Notes under the pieces: generated by a model
What the model saw: only the letters and a program-made list of their open reading frames with translations
The model's database searches: none
Told to the model about the DNA's origin: nothing
Made by a program: the position numbers and the translations under genes
Shown here: positions 24,126 to 37,646 of the stretch, piece after piece
Numbering within the stretch: position 1 is the first letter of the stretch
Layout of the letters: every line of letters starts with the position of its first letter
Source of the DNA: Cymbidium sinense
Lineage: Eukaryota; Streptophyta; Magnoliopsida; Asparagales; Orchidaceae
Reading direction: 5' to 3'
DNA length: 64,000 nucleotides
Assembly (NCBI GenBank): GCA_021442155.1
Contig: CM038229.1
Span: forward strand, 71,630,443-71,694,442

Positions 24126-24440
24126 CTAAATGATGTATCGCATCGACATTACATGAAACTTGGCTTCACGTATATAAATCCTTGAACTTGAGGGAGAATA
24201 AAAGAACCCATAGCCCTTTTCATTGAAACCATGAACCATCAACTTATCTCTCCCAAGATGTTGGATATCAAGTGATAATCCTCTTAATACCTTTAGACTC
24301 ATAAGATTGATAGAAGAACCTAGATCAATCAATATTCTGCCAATCGAGATGACATCACTTTCTACAGAATATAAAGAGGATGGTCATGATCCGCTGTCCC
24401 CAACATAAGATCTTCCTCAAAAAATGTGATTATTGGGAGA
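24126..24440 (-). pseudogene. Aspartic protease (Tat element)
   Basis: The minus strand reads 'EEDLMLG', a frame break, then 'DVISIGRILIDLGSSINLMS' at the active site and 'LKVLRGLSLDIQHLGRDKL' with 'VHGFNEKGYGFFY'. The active-site Asp-Thr/Ser/Gly-Gly of retropepsins reads Asp-Leu-Gly here. The flap and hydrophobic strand follow. It cleaves the gag-pol polyprotein in live elements. A stop at 24126 separates it from the next segment. Confidence 0.75.
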
Positions 24441-25913
24441 TCTTGAGTTTGCAATGCTTCAGTCATGCATTTTTCAGCAAAGTAAGCTTCGTAACTCTTC
24501 AGATCTTTGAGAGCCTATATCAAAATTTCTTGGAGGTCTTTTGACATGAAGAGAGCCTTGTACATACTCAATTGTGCAGAGATCTTTCTCAGATGTGATA
24601 GAATATTATAATCTATCTTCTCACTTAATTTAGGCTTTATCCAAGGATTTTTGGGAATAATATCCTCGTTGACTTCAATTTATTTACCTTTGTATTTATT
24701 TGCATTTCCCTTCTTTGATGAAGGTGGTAAGACTTTACCACTTCTCAACTGAACTTGAATCACCTTATCTTGCTCAGATTCTTTTGAAGAGGTAGTTTCT
24801 TCAAGTTCCTTATTCTGAAAGATTGGCCAAAAGGGCTAGACTTATTTTTCAACGTCATACATTTCATACGTGATGATATCGATGAGTTTGACTCTTTTCC
24901 ATCAAGAAAACATAGATCTTCATCTGAACTATTATTATCTTGTTGAGTCATTAAACAAAATTTAGACATTAGCTCCTCAGGCTCTTCTTGCTTTCCTGAC
25001 AAGATTATGATGGGTTGGTCAAGTCTGTCTGACTACCCTTGTCATTTCAAAGTAATTGATGTTGAAGAATATCTAACATCACGCAGATGATTCGGCATGT
25101 CTCTATTATACAAGATTCACCATTATCTTCTTCTTCTGATTTAGCAATGCAAAGTTTAGGCATGAAGTCTGCAAGCCTAAATGGCTGTCTTGTCGGCTGG
25201 TGATACTCCTCTAGATTGTTAATGATCTTTTGAGTTGTAGTTCTCTTCTTGATCTTCCTTTTCTTAGCCAGCTTCTTTGATTTATGAGGCATGCGTTTAT
25301 TAGACGCTTCTCATGTGTGATAAAGTAGCCTTATCAGAATGCTACTGAGAAGCCCAAATACTTAGTTCTCTCTTAAGTCCAATATAGGTTCAAGTGGTGA
25401 TTTCCACTTAACACTAGGGACATTTTTTTAGCTGCTTCAATATTTTCACGCTCTTTTTGGGACTATGCTCATTCTTAGCAACTGATTTCTCTATTTGTCT
25501 TTGTTGGATGATAAAGAGGATGTAATCATCCTTGTAGACTCTCTTTTGGGTTGACTAGAACACTATCGGATAAAATTCACCCCAATACTTCCTTTCTAGC
25601 CAATCTTTGAACACAATCTTCATAGGATGATTATCATCCATGATAGAGTAATTTATTGTTGACTTGATGCCTTCTTAGCCTTTTAATTTTGTAACTAGAC
25701 GCTCCTAAATAATTTAGTCATATTGTCCCTTCAAAAATAATATTCTTTGTTCATCTTTTACTTAAGAGATGGTCGCATTCACTCATCATCTCTTGTTGCT
25801 TGTTATGGACCCTCCCCACCACTTGAAAAGTTCGATTTGTCATTGCCTCCTAACACCAATTTTGGTGGATTAGAATAAACAGGCTTCTTTCCATTATCAT
25901 CATTGTACATTGG
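24441..25913 (-). pseudogene. Gag-protease linker, degraded
   Basis: Two open segments remain on the minus strand. One is 25292-25047, Lys-rich with 'RQPFRLADFMPK', like the 'R.PVTL.EF.P' motif seen between gag and protease in Tat elements. The other is 25002-24760, acidic and Ser-rich. The remainder is broken by stops. No zinc-knuckle CCHC could be seen. Confidence 0.5.
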
Positions 25914-26560
25914 CTACTTTCCTTTATCCACATTGTATATCACCCACTTTTCACCATTTGAGCTATAAGAAGCAACATGAATTTTGTTTCTTCTTGAGTC
26001 TGAAGGTTTGTTTCTCTTTATCTGCATAGACTTCAGACTTAGGTGATTCAACTTTTCAAATTTAGCCACCCTATCGAGCAAGTCCTGGAATGTTGCAATC
26101 AACGCCATGCATAAAAATGGTGCCATTTTATCATCCATATTTCCCATTAGCAATTAGATCATTCTTTGTTCTTCTTCCAATTATTGCGCACTTCATACTT
26201 AGTTGCAACGACTTATGAATTTGGTCATCGACTCATCTTTCCTCCTTTTCAAGGTAAGGTTGATTGTGATTTTCCAGACGAACCTCTTCACAATATAGTC
26301 TCTAATTCAAATATTTTAACAATCATTTGACAATTTGCATACCATTCAAAAGCAAACAGGTCGATTAACAAATTGACAAAAAAGTAGTGCATCATTCTCT
26401 CCTGTGTTACCACAAGTAGCCTTAAATTGGGCTACATGTTGCTTTGGATTACCAAGCCGCTGAAAGTATTAAATTTCAACACTGAGTAACCTTTCAGGTA
26501 TGACACTTGGTCATATTCAAGTTTGGTGACCCTTACTCACCGCCTTTTCACCGCTCTAAG
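25914..26560 (-). pseudogene. Gag capsid-like remnant (Tat element)
   Basis: A minus-strand frame gives 'LTLKRRKDESMTKFISRCN' and, after breaks, 'LLMGNMDDKMAPFLCMALIA' with 'TFQDLLDRVAKFEKL'. This corresponds to the retrotransposon gag motif in which a 'ESF..F..RW' helix is followed by 'N..P....YL.M....F.DL..RA..FE'. Gag packages element RNA. Stops and shifts separate the pieces. The tail up to 25914 is basic (NKPSDSRRNKI), as in nucleocapsid-side linkers. Confidence 0.7.
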
Positions 26561-27330
26561 ATGACTTTTATCTTTCATTGATTATTATTTCTAAGCTTTA
26601 CGCTCTGTGTGCTAGCTGATTTTGCAATTGTGGAGAGTAGTGGGTTAACTTCATTCCTCGCTTCATGCAGATGTACCGTAGGAGCTTGAGGTACAAGGTT
26701 TGGTATATAAGTTGTATTATTAGCTGCCTATTGATTAGCAAAAAAAATAGGTGCTGCACTTGATGTGATATTCTTCTGCAACATCTTCATCATGATGTTC
26801 ATTTGTACCATCATATCATTTATCTTGGTACCAAGCTATACAATCTCCTTATCTTTGACCTCCATTTGATGTTGTATTTTCCTTTGCTCTCTAGCTAGCG
26901 CCATGACATCAATCACTACATGTTCTTCCTCTTCTTCTATTTCTTGTTGTTCCTTGCTCATTTTGGGAAGAACTTGACCGCCTTCTCCTGTGCATTCAGG
27001 CATTGATAGTTGAACAACGACGTTGATTATAAAAGTGTGTACCTGATCATTTCGGTTCAACCATATGAGACACCCATGATATCTTTCTCATTCTGGTCTT
27101 CTTCTTCTTCATTTTTAGAAAAGATCAAAGATTTGTCCTCTATTTACTTATGTGAAGACTCTTCTTCATAAATGTTAAATTCAGGTTCAGGTTCCTTGGA
27201 TTCATGTTGCTGCTGATGGTGCTAAGCAAAAAAGTTCATATATATCTCTAACCATATAGACAACTTCCACTTCCATAGTGTCTTCTTCATTATTTTCTTC
27301 TTGCACATGAATTTTTGATCGACGTTTCCA
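26561..27330 (-). pseudogene. Gag N-terminal / coiled-coil remnant
   Basis: An open segment (27060-26836) ends in a Glu-rich and Gln-rich stretch 'KEQQEIEEEEEHVV' and 'REQRKIQHQMEVKDKEI', likely a coiled coil. This matches the acidic, helical N-terminal region before the capsid motif of Tat gag proteins. No specific catalytic motif is present. Frames are broken on both sides. Confidence 0.45.
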
Positions 27331-28430
27331 GTGGATCTATGGTTCAATGTGCGAAACAAACACTTATTCTATTAAAGGACTCCGATCAAAGTCAACCTTC
27401 TCTTGTAAGGGTGAATCTGAACGGCAATGGGATCCTAGAGGATTCTTCAGGGTGTTGACCATTATATATTTCATCAATGATATCCCTTCTTTTGGGTATC
27501 CACTATTGATGAATTATTTTTAGGTGGATTTTTGAGTATATGTATCAAATGTCACACCTCTTCATTATTCAAAATTTTATTATGAGGCCTTGGCCTCCAT
27601 ATCTATTTACCCTTTGTCAGGACCTTTTAGTGGATTCTTGGACATACGATCCAAGTGTCACGCTGATGCTCACCATGCAAAGCATACGGGCTGGCTGGTT
27701 ACGAAGAGATGACAACTTTCTTGGTGGAGCTTCATTTTCCATCACCAGCCTCCTCAAATCTTCTTTTCATTAGGCCTCTATCCTTGCTACTTTGAGAACT
27801 TATGGCATGTTGTTTAGTTGTCTCCTCTATGGTGGTGGAGCTTGATGTGGTTAGTTCTTCTATAAAGACGCTTTCACCAAGAGAGTTATTCCTTTTACCC
27901 ACTTTAGTTGTCAAAGTTATGTGGTGGGATACTTCGTAGTATCACTTGTTCACTAGGTCATTCAGGATCGTGAGCCTCACCATTTCTCCTTCTTCTCTAT
28001 CTTATGGTTAATTTACCCCTAGATGAGGAAGCTTCATGATCATGCTTTCTGCACAAGGTTCAACCGACGTAGTTGCACTAGAGGCATTAAAGATACGCCC
28101 ATGACGATTCTTTTCATGGAGCTGATTGACCTAGCCTTTTGAAAATGAAGTTCTCTCGAGAACACCATAGGGTTGAACTGGCTGGCACACATGGCTGGGG
28201 AGCTTCAAGAACTTGAGGCCTTCCAAAGATGGCTCTGAAAATGTACTGTGTATACTTCAAGAGTTGCAATTACAATAGCCAAAAAATTCAAGCTATCAAA
28301 TTGAATGGTAACCCCGACATCCCCTATGTTGATGACGATGTTGGCTTGGAAGATGTTCACACCACGACCTAGCTGAACAGTGAAAGGAGTGCTTTGTAGA
28401 CCCATTCTGCAAAAGTGAAAGACGGGGATT
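27331..28430 (-). pseudogene. 5' extra region between primer site and gag (Ogre-ORF1 position)
   Basis: About 1.1 kb lies between the primer site and gag. Ogre elements carry an extra ORF1 of unknown function in this place. Here I see only short minus-strand segments. One, at 28405-28205, is 66 residues starting 'MGLQSTPFTVQLGRGVN', with hydrophobic strands ('NIVINIGDVGVTIQFDS'). The other, at 27914-27732, is Ser/Thr-rich. Neither matches a domain I recognise. The position and length suggest relics of ORF1, but the assignment is by place alone. Confidence 0.4.
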
Positions 28431-28656
28431 AGTAATTAACAATTATTATTTCACCCCATACTTTCAAGATGCAGAGGTACTACAAAACAAAATAATTATG
28501 TAATAAAGATATACTCTATGGAATGATTCATTCTACATAGAGCCTCATATTGAATTTATTACTCACTTAAATCACCATTTTATTATTTTGAATTTTAAAA
28601 AATTTTATTGCTACTATAGTACATATATGACTAGCCAAAGATGGAAAGAGAATCCT

Positions 28657-28675
28657 ATCCCCAGCGGAGTCGCTA
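28657..28675 (-). promoter_or_regulatory. Primer binding site, tRNA-Arg type
   Basis: On the minus strand, the LTR end CA (28683-28682) is followed by AATTTTT and then AGCGACTCCGCTGGGGATA. The usual primer site of Tat/Ogre elements is TGGCGACTCCGCTGGGGA or similar, complementary to the 3' end of tRNA-Arg. Only the start differs here (AGC rather than GGC). The 7-nt AT-rich gap after the LTR is also usual for this lineage. It fixes the 5' LTR boundary and the element's direction. Confidence 0.8.
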
Positions 28676-28681
28676 AAAATT

Positions 28682-31600
28682 TGTGAGCTCCAAAAATTTG
28701 CCACACCTCTTAACAAACTTATCTGAATTGAAGAGAGTATGGTTTAAAGTGTCAGTGTAATTTTCAGAAGGTAGATGGAATAGTAGATAAGACACTACCC
28801 AAAGATTTCTCCCTCATTTTGTGAGGGACTTTAGATCTGTTGTTTCCATAAAGAAGCCCCTATAGTTAATTACCCCTCTCAATAAGTGAGAGAGAACTTT
28901 TGATTAAGGTTAGTCATTATATCACTTAATGCGTAGCGTATAGTAGCATCATATGGAGTTTTAAAATTTAAAATTATGAAATTCATCATTTCAACTTAAA
29001 CCGGATGGTTGGGGAAATGATGGCATGCCCAATCTATATCCCATGGTTTCATATCCTCATCGCCCCAGTCTACTTAGTCGAGGAGGTAGTCCCAACCAGA
29101 AGGATCCTCATGAGCAACACATGGGTTACAGCCCAAGAAATCCTTGTAGACTGGGTGTGTTTGTCTGGGAGACACTTAAGTACCTTATTTGAGAGGGTTG
29201 TTTTCCTATCAAGTATACCCTATGATTCACAACTCAAAGGGCGAGCCATTGAGAGCATATGGCTAATCATGATCAATATAATGGAGCTGATTGGCCAAAA
29301 CCACCGATCGAGGACTCTCAGAATCGCTTCTTTAGCTATCGCCAAGCCACGCAATGAGAACACGTGCCACGCCCCTTGAGATTTGATTGAGAGTGAACAT
29401 AGAATACTTGATTTGACATTGCCTTTATGAGCTAGAGTTTTCTTAATTTGTCACCGATAAACGGTGATTGGATTGAGTTTGATTTAAGTTTTAATGAAAA
29501 TTCCATTTAAGAAGTTTCACAAGCTACTTAATTTGATTTGAAAATTTGATTAATTTATATTTAAGAGATAGATCCTATCAACTCTAGCTAATAGAAAATT
29601 AGATCTATCACTGTAATCAATTTTTCAAATATTTCACCGATTTGAAACTCTTATTATAGTTTTGTTTAACTGATCACCTAAGACTAAACCGAAGCACCAA
29701 AGAATCCTCAAACACTTGAATTTAAACATTCTGCATAATGTCGGGGCTCATGCGGGTGTATTAATACCTTATGTTGTGTTTATTTCTGAATTATGAGATT
29801 GATTTTGATTTTATTTAATTAACTTAGCTTTTTTTGCATTAAAATTACACTTGAAATCTCTATATCCAAAAATATGCAGTGTTTATATAGCTAATTTTAT
29901 CTAATTAATGAAATTATTGATTTTGAAAATCATAATTAGAATAAAATTCTTAATTTTGATTAAGAAAAGCCCTATGATTTTTATAGATTTTGATTTAAGA
30001 TTGTCTCTGCCTCGCGTATAAAGAATTACAGATCCGAAGGCATTTTGACTTAGATTGTAGTTTAAAATATTACTTGCACTTATAATTTGTTGAGTTTTAT
30101 AATCCCAACTTGATTATGTTCAATTTACATCACTTTTGATAAGTTACGATTTCAATGTTTATGCTACTTTATCATGCTTATTAAAAGCATAAGTAATCAC
30201 CTCCATATTCATTTAAGAGTTATTAAACCCAATTGATTCATCCTTAACTCCATATCAAATTTTATAAGCTTTAAGTTTATTGCAAGTTTTATGAGTTTAA
30301 GATCCTCCCAAGTTTCAATTAAGGCTAATTTTGAAATTTGAATAAAAGAGAACTCTTTTACCGCTAATTTAAGCCATGAGAATTACAATTAGAGTTTTGA
30401 GTTTAATATTAGTCTCCCAAATTTTACTGCATTTTAGATGAGTGTTTTATTCCTTCCAAAAATCTACGCTTATTTCTCTTTGATTTAACATTTATCTTCA
30501 TATTTATCATATATCCTTTTGTTTGACTTAATTTTAAATGATTTTCATTTGAATTTGTTTAAGTTTTAAATTTTAGTCTAAATTTCGGCAACCTTCAGCC
30601 ATCCAGAGTCGATCGAGTATTTTCTTTTCTACACGCCTCATGCGTGAGTGAGGTTTCTACACCACACCATTTTCATCTCGTCATTCTCACGAGCACAATG
30701 AGGCATTCAAACCTGAAAAAAGACATACAATGCAATATATATTCATCCCCCCTTTTTTTCTAAGTCAAGAAATTACATAAAATTTTGGAAGCATTTCGCT
30801 AGGGAGACATCTAACGGATGGCTTTCCAGACGCTCACGAGATAATGAGCGTTTTGTGACACCAGAATTTTCATCTCGCCCTCATGAGCGCGGGTCTTCAA
30901 ACCTGAAGAAACACAAACATGTATATATCCTCATTCACATCCCACATATTCGACTCATTTTTCTACAAAGACGCAAAAAGATGGGTTGATAGAAAACTAA
31001 GAGAACCCGCTTGACTGATTCTTCTCCGAATGTGGTAAATTCGAAGAATTAATGTGAGGAATGCGATGTTGAAAACCGAAGAACTCACAAGGTTGCTTTC
31101 TCCATTCAAGTCAAGATGAAAGGAGGGATGTAGAACGAAGAACCCGCTTTGACGTGTTCTTCCTGCCATAAGAAAGATTAGGGATAATGAGATGATGCGA
31201 ACCGAAGAAGAACCGCTCTTAACGATGTTTTTCTAGTTAAGAAAATTTTCGATTTCAAAGCGAGTTTGAAATTCGAATTAGGAAAAATGAGATAATTTTT
31301 GATTTTGGAAAATTGGGATTTTCGGTTTTGGGAAAGTGAGGGAATTGAGAAGAGATCATCGACCAAGAAGAATTAGGGAAGGAGGAGAAAATGAAAAGTG
31401 ATTTTCGACCAAAGAAAATTGAAGGAAATGGGGATTTTCAATTTTGACTTTTGAGGGGGAAATGGAGAGAATGAAGAAGAGAAGAAGAAGGAGGAAGAGG
31501 AAAGGGAAGGAAGAATTCTTACCCTATTTTGGTTTGGAGGAGGAGGAAAGAAAAACTCACGGTTTTGGAGAAGTGAGCAGAAATTTCCTTACGGTTTTCG

Positions 31601-31960
31601 GATTAGGGCAAGAAAAATCGAATGAATGAGAAGGAGAGTCCTTGCCGTCGGTTTGGAGAAGGGAAAGGAATTCCTTTGCATGGGAACAGTTGGAGGAAGA
31701 GGAGGGAACAGTTTAATCCTGTGTGTGAAGGGGAAGAGCTCCGATCGGGTCGTGCTTCGCGCGTGAAGGGGGAGTTCCGATCGGGTCACGCGTCTCGCAT
31801 GAAGAGGGAGTCGGGTCGGGTCACTTAGAGAAGAATTTAGGTTAGGTTTTGGGTCAGGTCACTTAAAGAGGGATTTAGGTTAGATTTATTTTGTTTTAAA
31901 TTGATTTTTAAATAAATTAAACGACTTTAATGTGAACTTTATGTTGATAGACTCATATAG
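28682..31960 (-). repeat. 5' LTR of the Tat element (copy B), truncated
   Basis: It aligns from TGTGAGCTCC (28682) with copy A from 13824 through the leader region and the 'CACTTAGAGAGGGATTTAGG'-like repeats (31820-31880). It stops at the (TA)n tract at 31961, where copy A continues into U3 (17243). So U5, R and the core promoter side remain while about 2.4 kb of U3 is absent. Compared with A it has many small deletions, for example around 29450. Confidence 0.8.
31521..31522 (-). other. Putative splice donor of LTR leader intron, copy B
   Basis: The minus strand reads AATAGG-GTAAGAATTC, identical in context to copy A. Potential acceptors on the same strand are CAG at 30904-30903 (620-nt intron) and CAG at 30714-30713 (810 nt); both are followed by GTTTGAA, as in A and C. 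Confidence 0.45.
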
Positions 31961-32015
<55 letters not shown>

Positions 32016-32034
32016 ATATATATATATATATTTT
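31961..32034. repeat. (TA)n microsatellite at the break of copy B
   Basis: An almost pure TA run is interrupted by TCAA near 32013. It begins exactly where homology between copies A and B ends. Copy A has only GATATTTATATCAAT at this place. Confidence 0.85.
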
Positions 32035-32239
32035 GATATTCGACGAACGTAGGCTTTCAATGAGATTTTGGTTTCAAACATCAAATAATTTCAAATAAGA
32101 AAAGGATATGTGGTGCAAGGAAATATGTCCTCACGGAATAGCAAGGGAATAGACAAAATCTAATTTGATTTAATTTCGTATTACAAGGACAAGTTTTCTA
32201 AATATAAATATATGGAGTAAAAATTATATTCTGGGAGGC

Positions 32240-32416
32240 AGTGGTGGAACTAGTAATTTAAAGAGAAGGGTGATAAAATTAAGAGTGGCGTTTGCTCACC
32301 CAGTTAGGGGTGACAACATCTATAGGTATAATTAATGTGTTATATAGTATTAAGAGTTTAGTAAAAATCTAAGAGTGATGACTGCCCCTCCTAGCCACCC
32401 CCTGTTTCCACCACTG
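32240..32416. mobile_element. hAT-type MITE, 177 bp
   Basis: The ends are CAGTGGTGGAACTAG and, inverted, CAGTGGTGGAAACAG: 15-bp terminal inverted repeats with two mismatches. The element is flanked by CTGGGAGG (32232-32239) and CTTGGAGG (32417-32424), an 8-bp target duplication with one mismatch. An 8-bp duplication and CAG..CTG ends are typical of the hAT superfamily. It has no coding capacity. Confidence 0.8.
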
Positions 32417-32424
32417 CTTGGAGG

Positions 32425-34512
<2,088 letters not shown>

Positions 34513-36499
34513 GATCACATCCCTACTAGCATTGTTGTCGCTCACATTATTGACGCAACCCACCCTAGCCCTTGATCTGCCACTGTCTACTCCATTTGTC
34601 ATTCCTACCAAGCCTCAATCTTTGCTTGCCTAATATTGAGACCCAATAAAAACTTAACAAATAAAAAATTTAAAAATATGCTTGAATTCCTAGCCATTCA
34701 AGCATTAAAATAAAAATCACAAGAGTTTATAAGGTGTGCATTTCTTGGTTAAAAATAAAAAAAATCAAACCAAATGGAATTTTTTAATTCGATTTGATTT
34801 TATATATGTTATTTGTTATAGCTTCAAGTTCGGTATATGACTTTTAAATCAATTTTATGTTTCCTTAAATCGATCCAACCGAGGTTCGATGTCCCATTAT
34901 GTCTCAAACTCGCTTCTTCATTGTCCCATACTCCATTCTCACAATTTAGGGAGTTAGGTTATCTTCGCACACGTAGTTGCTACTCTTGTATTGCCTTGAT
35001 GCCTTAACCAAGTCGATGTGTCACCTCTTGCTACTACTAGGTGATGGTGTATAGCCCCATTTAGTCGTGTTCATGCATAGTCCGAAAGCATCGATCGAGC
35101 CTTTCGTTGTTCGCACTTAATCGTAGTTGCAAGTAAGCAACCATTTACTACTTTGAAGGCTATTTTGATTTGTTTTATACTCCTTTAGATGTCATGTTTT
35201 GACCATTCAATCATTTGATTCTTTCATCCTTTTTGATAGCAGCTTGGTTTTAGTTATGCTTGAATGCTTGGTTGACTATTAGGGCAGTTCTAAGGAATGG
35301 GTGTTAGGACATATTTTCTCAACCTATAAAATATTTTAGTTTATTCTAGATTTATTAGTTGTTTTGATTTATCAGGGATAATAATTTACATCAATTTTCA
35401 ATTTTTCTAAATTGAACTGAAAAAAAAAAAAGGCTTGGATCTATTCGATTTTTCGGATTATGAATCCAAAAATTGATCAATTTAATATATTTGAGAACGA
35501 ATTCATCTAAAAAATTGACCGATTGCGCACTCGCATAAATTTATTTTACAACAAACTAATAAATGCATCAAAATTTGAGAAAAAATAAATTGCTCTTAGC
35601 CTCAATTGAATAGATAGTAATTTAAGTTCAGCATAATCATTTATAAGAATGTTATCACCATAATATTATTCCAAATAAACCAACGACAAAATAGCGATGC
35701 TACTGTTGCATCAGGGGTCGTATTCCATTTTCAGAGTAACAAAGAGTTAAAATCTTCTAAACCATGAGGAACCATGGATATAAAATGATTTGATAATATT
35801 CCTGCTATATCTATGAAATAATTATTTAGTTTTATACAATTAAAAATAAATATTTATTTTAACTTTTTCTTAAATAATTTTAATTAAATTTAGATTGGAA
35901 ATCACTTCCCTACTCAATTATAAATTATAGATCCATAAATCATTTTAAATTGCAAAGCATTAAATGTGTGTATCAGTATGGGCTTCGTGCGTTATTTTAA
36001 CTTCTTCTTATGGGCCGACGATGGGGATTGAACGCAATAGATGCTGAACGGGGGCACTCACTAATCTGAAAGGGCACTCACAAGAAATCGTAATCATAGT
36101 GAAATAGATTTGTGGTAGATCAAGAACTTAATAGAGATTCTATTAGAAACTCATATAAGTACATACTAATAACTAATATTTAATTTAACTATCATTAGAG
36201 CACTATTTTATAAAAACAATTGATCAATTAATACATGGAAGATTTTTTTGATGATTATATATAGATATGTGGGTTGCTATTCCTTTAGAAGCTTGGAAGT
36301 AAGATTTTTTATATTTTTAATTTTTATTAGGATAATAGATTTAAGATTTCACCTTTTGTTTGGCTTGATAGTACTTAAATTTACAAAGAGTGTTTTGGCT
36401 ATTTCTTTTTTATTTGATTGAGGTATAATTATTTTAGAAATTTTAAGACTTTACTTCTTTATAAGGATGTGATTATTAAGTTTAAGGGCATTAAAGATT
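34513..36499. other. No gene seen: unassigned DNA
   Basis: This stretch has no supported gene. The segment around 34860-35150 is richer in C and T and less AT-biased than its neighbours, perhaps from another transposon, but has no frame longer than about 50 codons and no known motif. Confidence 0.45.
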
Positions 36500-36504
36500 T
36501 AAAA

Positions 36505-36770
36505 AAAGGGCTTTTACATAATAGTCACCATATTCTTCTATATTTATAAATTAATCACCTAATCTTAATTTTTTAAAATTGACTTTAAAATATTAAAATT
36601 CATAACAAAAGCTCAACCCATATTTTTCAATTTTATAAAATTCTCAAAGATTTGATCGTGGCACAAGTAAATACATAGATTCGATAGTTCAAAAAAATAG
36701 AGAGGGTGATTAAATTATAAATACATATTTATTAGATGATTGATTTGTAAATTTCTCTAAAAAAAATGCT
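36505..36770. mobile_element. MITE candidate with long imperfect inverted repeats
   Basis: The left side reads AGGGCTTTTACATAATAGTC, then a word around TATATTTATAAATTAATCACC. The right side, read inverted, has TTTACAAATCAATCATC, then TATTTATAATTTAATCACC. The arms are some 60 bp and imperfect, with about 150 bp between them. No clear target duplication was found, so the superfamily is not assigned. Confidence 0.5.
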
Positions 36771-37202
36771 AAGGGCTCATAAAGTAGGATGATATATTCT
36801 TATATGGTTCAACTTTAACCATAGTAGAAGCAAGTCTCATGGTCCATTATAGGATTTAATGACTTCTTCTTTTATAGAATAAGGTTATATTAACAAAGAT
36901 TTTAAAAATGACAACCATAAGAAGGATACATCAATATATGCAAATGATATTTTAGATTAATTAGGTGCAAATTTATTTGATTTTTGATTGGTAATTGTTA
37001 AAGATTGTTGTAGCAATCATTAGATTATGAATTTAACTTATGAATAATATGTATATCCTCATAAGAAATTAAGTAGGCTTGTTGACCTTCATATATGTTA
37101 CACGAGTCAAATCGAGTCTATAAGATAAATTCGATTAACTTCGGATACTTTAGAGCAAAGAAAAATGGATGACGCCAAACAACCTCCGTTTCAAGAATTA
37201 TT

Positions 37203-37205
<3 letters not shown>
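36771..37205. other. No gene seen: AT-rich unassigned DNA
   Basis: This 435-bp AT-rich stretch between the MITE candidate and the (TA)n tract has no frame or motif I recognise. Confidence 0.5.

Positions 37206-37272
<67 letters not shown>
37206..37272. repeat. (TA)n microsatellite at the break of inverted copy C
   Basis: A pure TA run lies directly upstream of the TATA-side edge of LTR copy C. It occupies the same LTR position as the tract in copy B. Confidence 0.9.
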
Positions 37273-37276
<4 letters not shown>

Positions 37277-37338
37277 TGTGGTTATAAAATTTATATTAAG
37301 ATTGATTAAATGCTTAAAAAATTAATTAAAAAAAAGCC

Positions 37339-37345
37339 AATATAT
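37339..37345 (+). promoter_or_regulatory. TATA-like site of LTR copy C
   Basis: AATATAT lies in an AT-rich-to-GC-rich transition, about 30 bp before 'CCCTAAATCACTCACAG' and the CT-rich leader. Copy D has TATAAATA at the equivalent place (44851-44844, minus). Copies A and B have decayed AAATAAA there. Confidence 0.5.
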
Positions 37346-37369
37346 GCCTAAAAATCCAAACTAGCCCTA

Positions 37370-37646
37370 AATCACTCACAGTCGATCTGAGCCAGATCGA
37401 ACACGAGGTCTTCCCTCGTTCGCACCTCTCGTAGCCATCGGCTTCGTCTCCTTCAACCGCATGCGCGCGAGCATCCCTCCCGACCTCTCTCGTTCGGTTT
37501 CTCTTTCCCAACCGCTCCCGCTCGTTCGTCTCTACCAAAACTGCACGCATTCGTCTCCCTCTCCATTCGATTTCCCTCAACGGCAAGCAAACCGCAAGCT
37601 CTCGTTCTTCCCAAGCCTCTCTTCGTCCGATCGTCCTCCAAAAGCC
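37370..37646 (+). other. Pyrimidine-rich leader, first exon of LTR copy C (inferred)
   Basis: A GC- and CT-rich block (words such as CTCTCTCGTTCGG and CTCCCTCTCC) sits between the TATA-like site and the donor at 37647. It has open frames on both strands (37461-37754 and 37326-37659), which is expected for low-stop, GC-rich sequence. No protein family is recognisable, so I treat it as leader RNA, not a gene. Confidence 0.5.

Larger units (their letters stand above)
13824..31960 (-). mobile_element. Degraded Ty3/gypsy Tat-lineage (Ogre/Retand-like) retrotransposon
   Basis: The element reads on the minus strand as 5' LTR (copy B), primer binding site, 5' extra region, gag, protease, RT with RNase H1, a second archaeal-type RNase H, integrase, and 3' LTR (copy A). 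The order PR-RT-RH-IN is that of Ty3/gypsy. A second RNase H before integrase and a tRNA-Arg-type primer site are marks of the Tat lineage, as known from Ogre. The two LTRs are direct repeats starting 'TGTGGGCTCC' (13824) and 'TGTGAGCTCC' (28682). They differ by many substitutions and indels, so the insertion is old. All coding parts carry stops, frameshifts and lost catalytic residues. The right end is missing beyond the (TA)n tract at 31961, so the target duplication cannot be tested; the left flank is CAATG. Confidence 0.85.

Noticed and set aside
13824..31960. Retrovirus-like element with an envelope gene
   Set aside because: Nothing envelope-like was seen between integrase and the 3' LTR; integrase ends at 19742, directly followed by LTR modules.
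37368..37375. Telomere-type CCCTAAA word
   Set aside because: A single occurrence, not an array.
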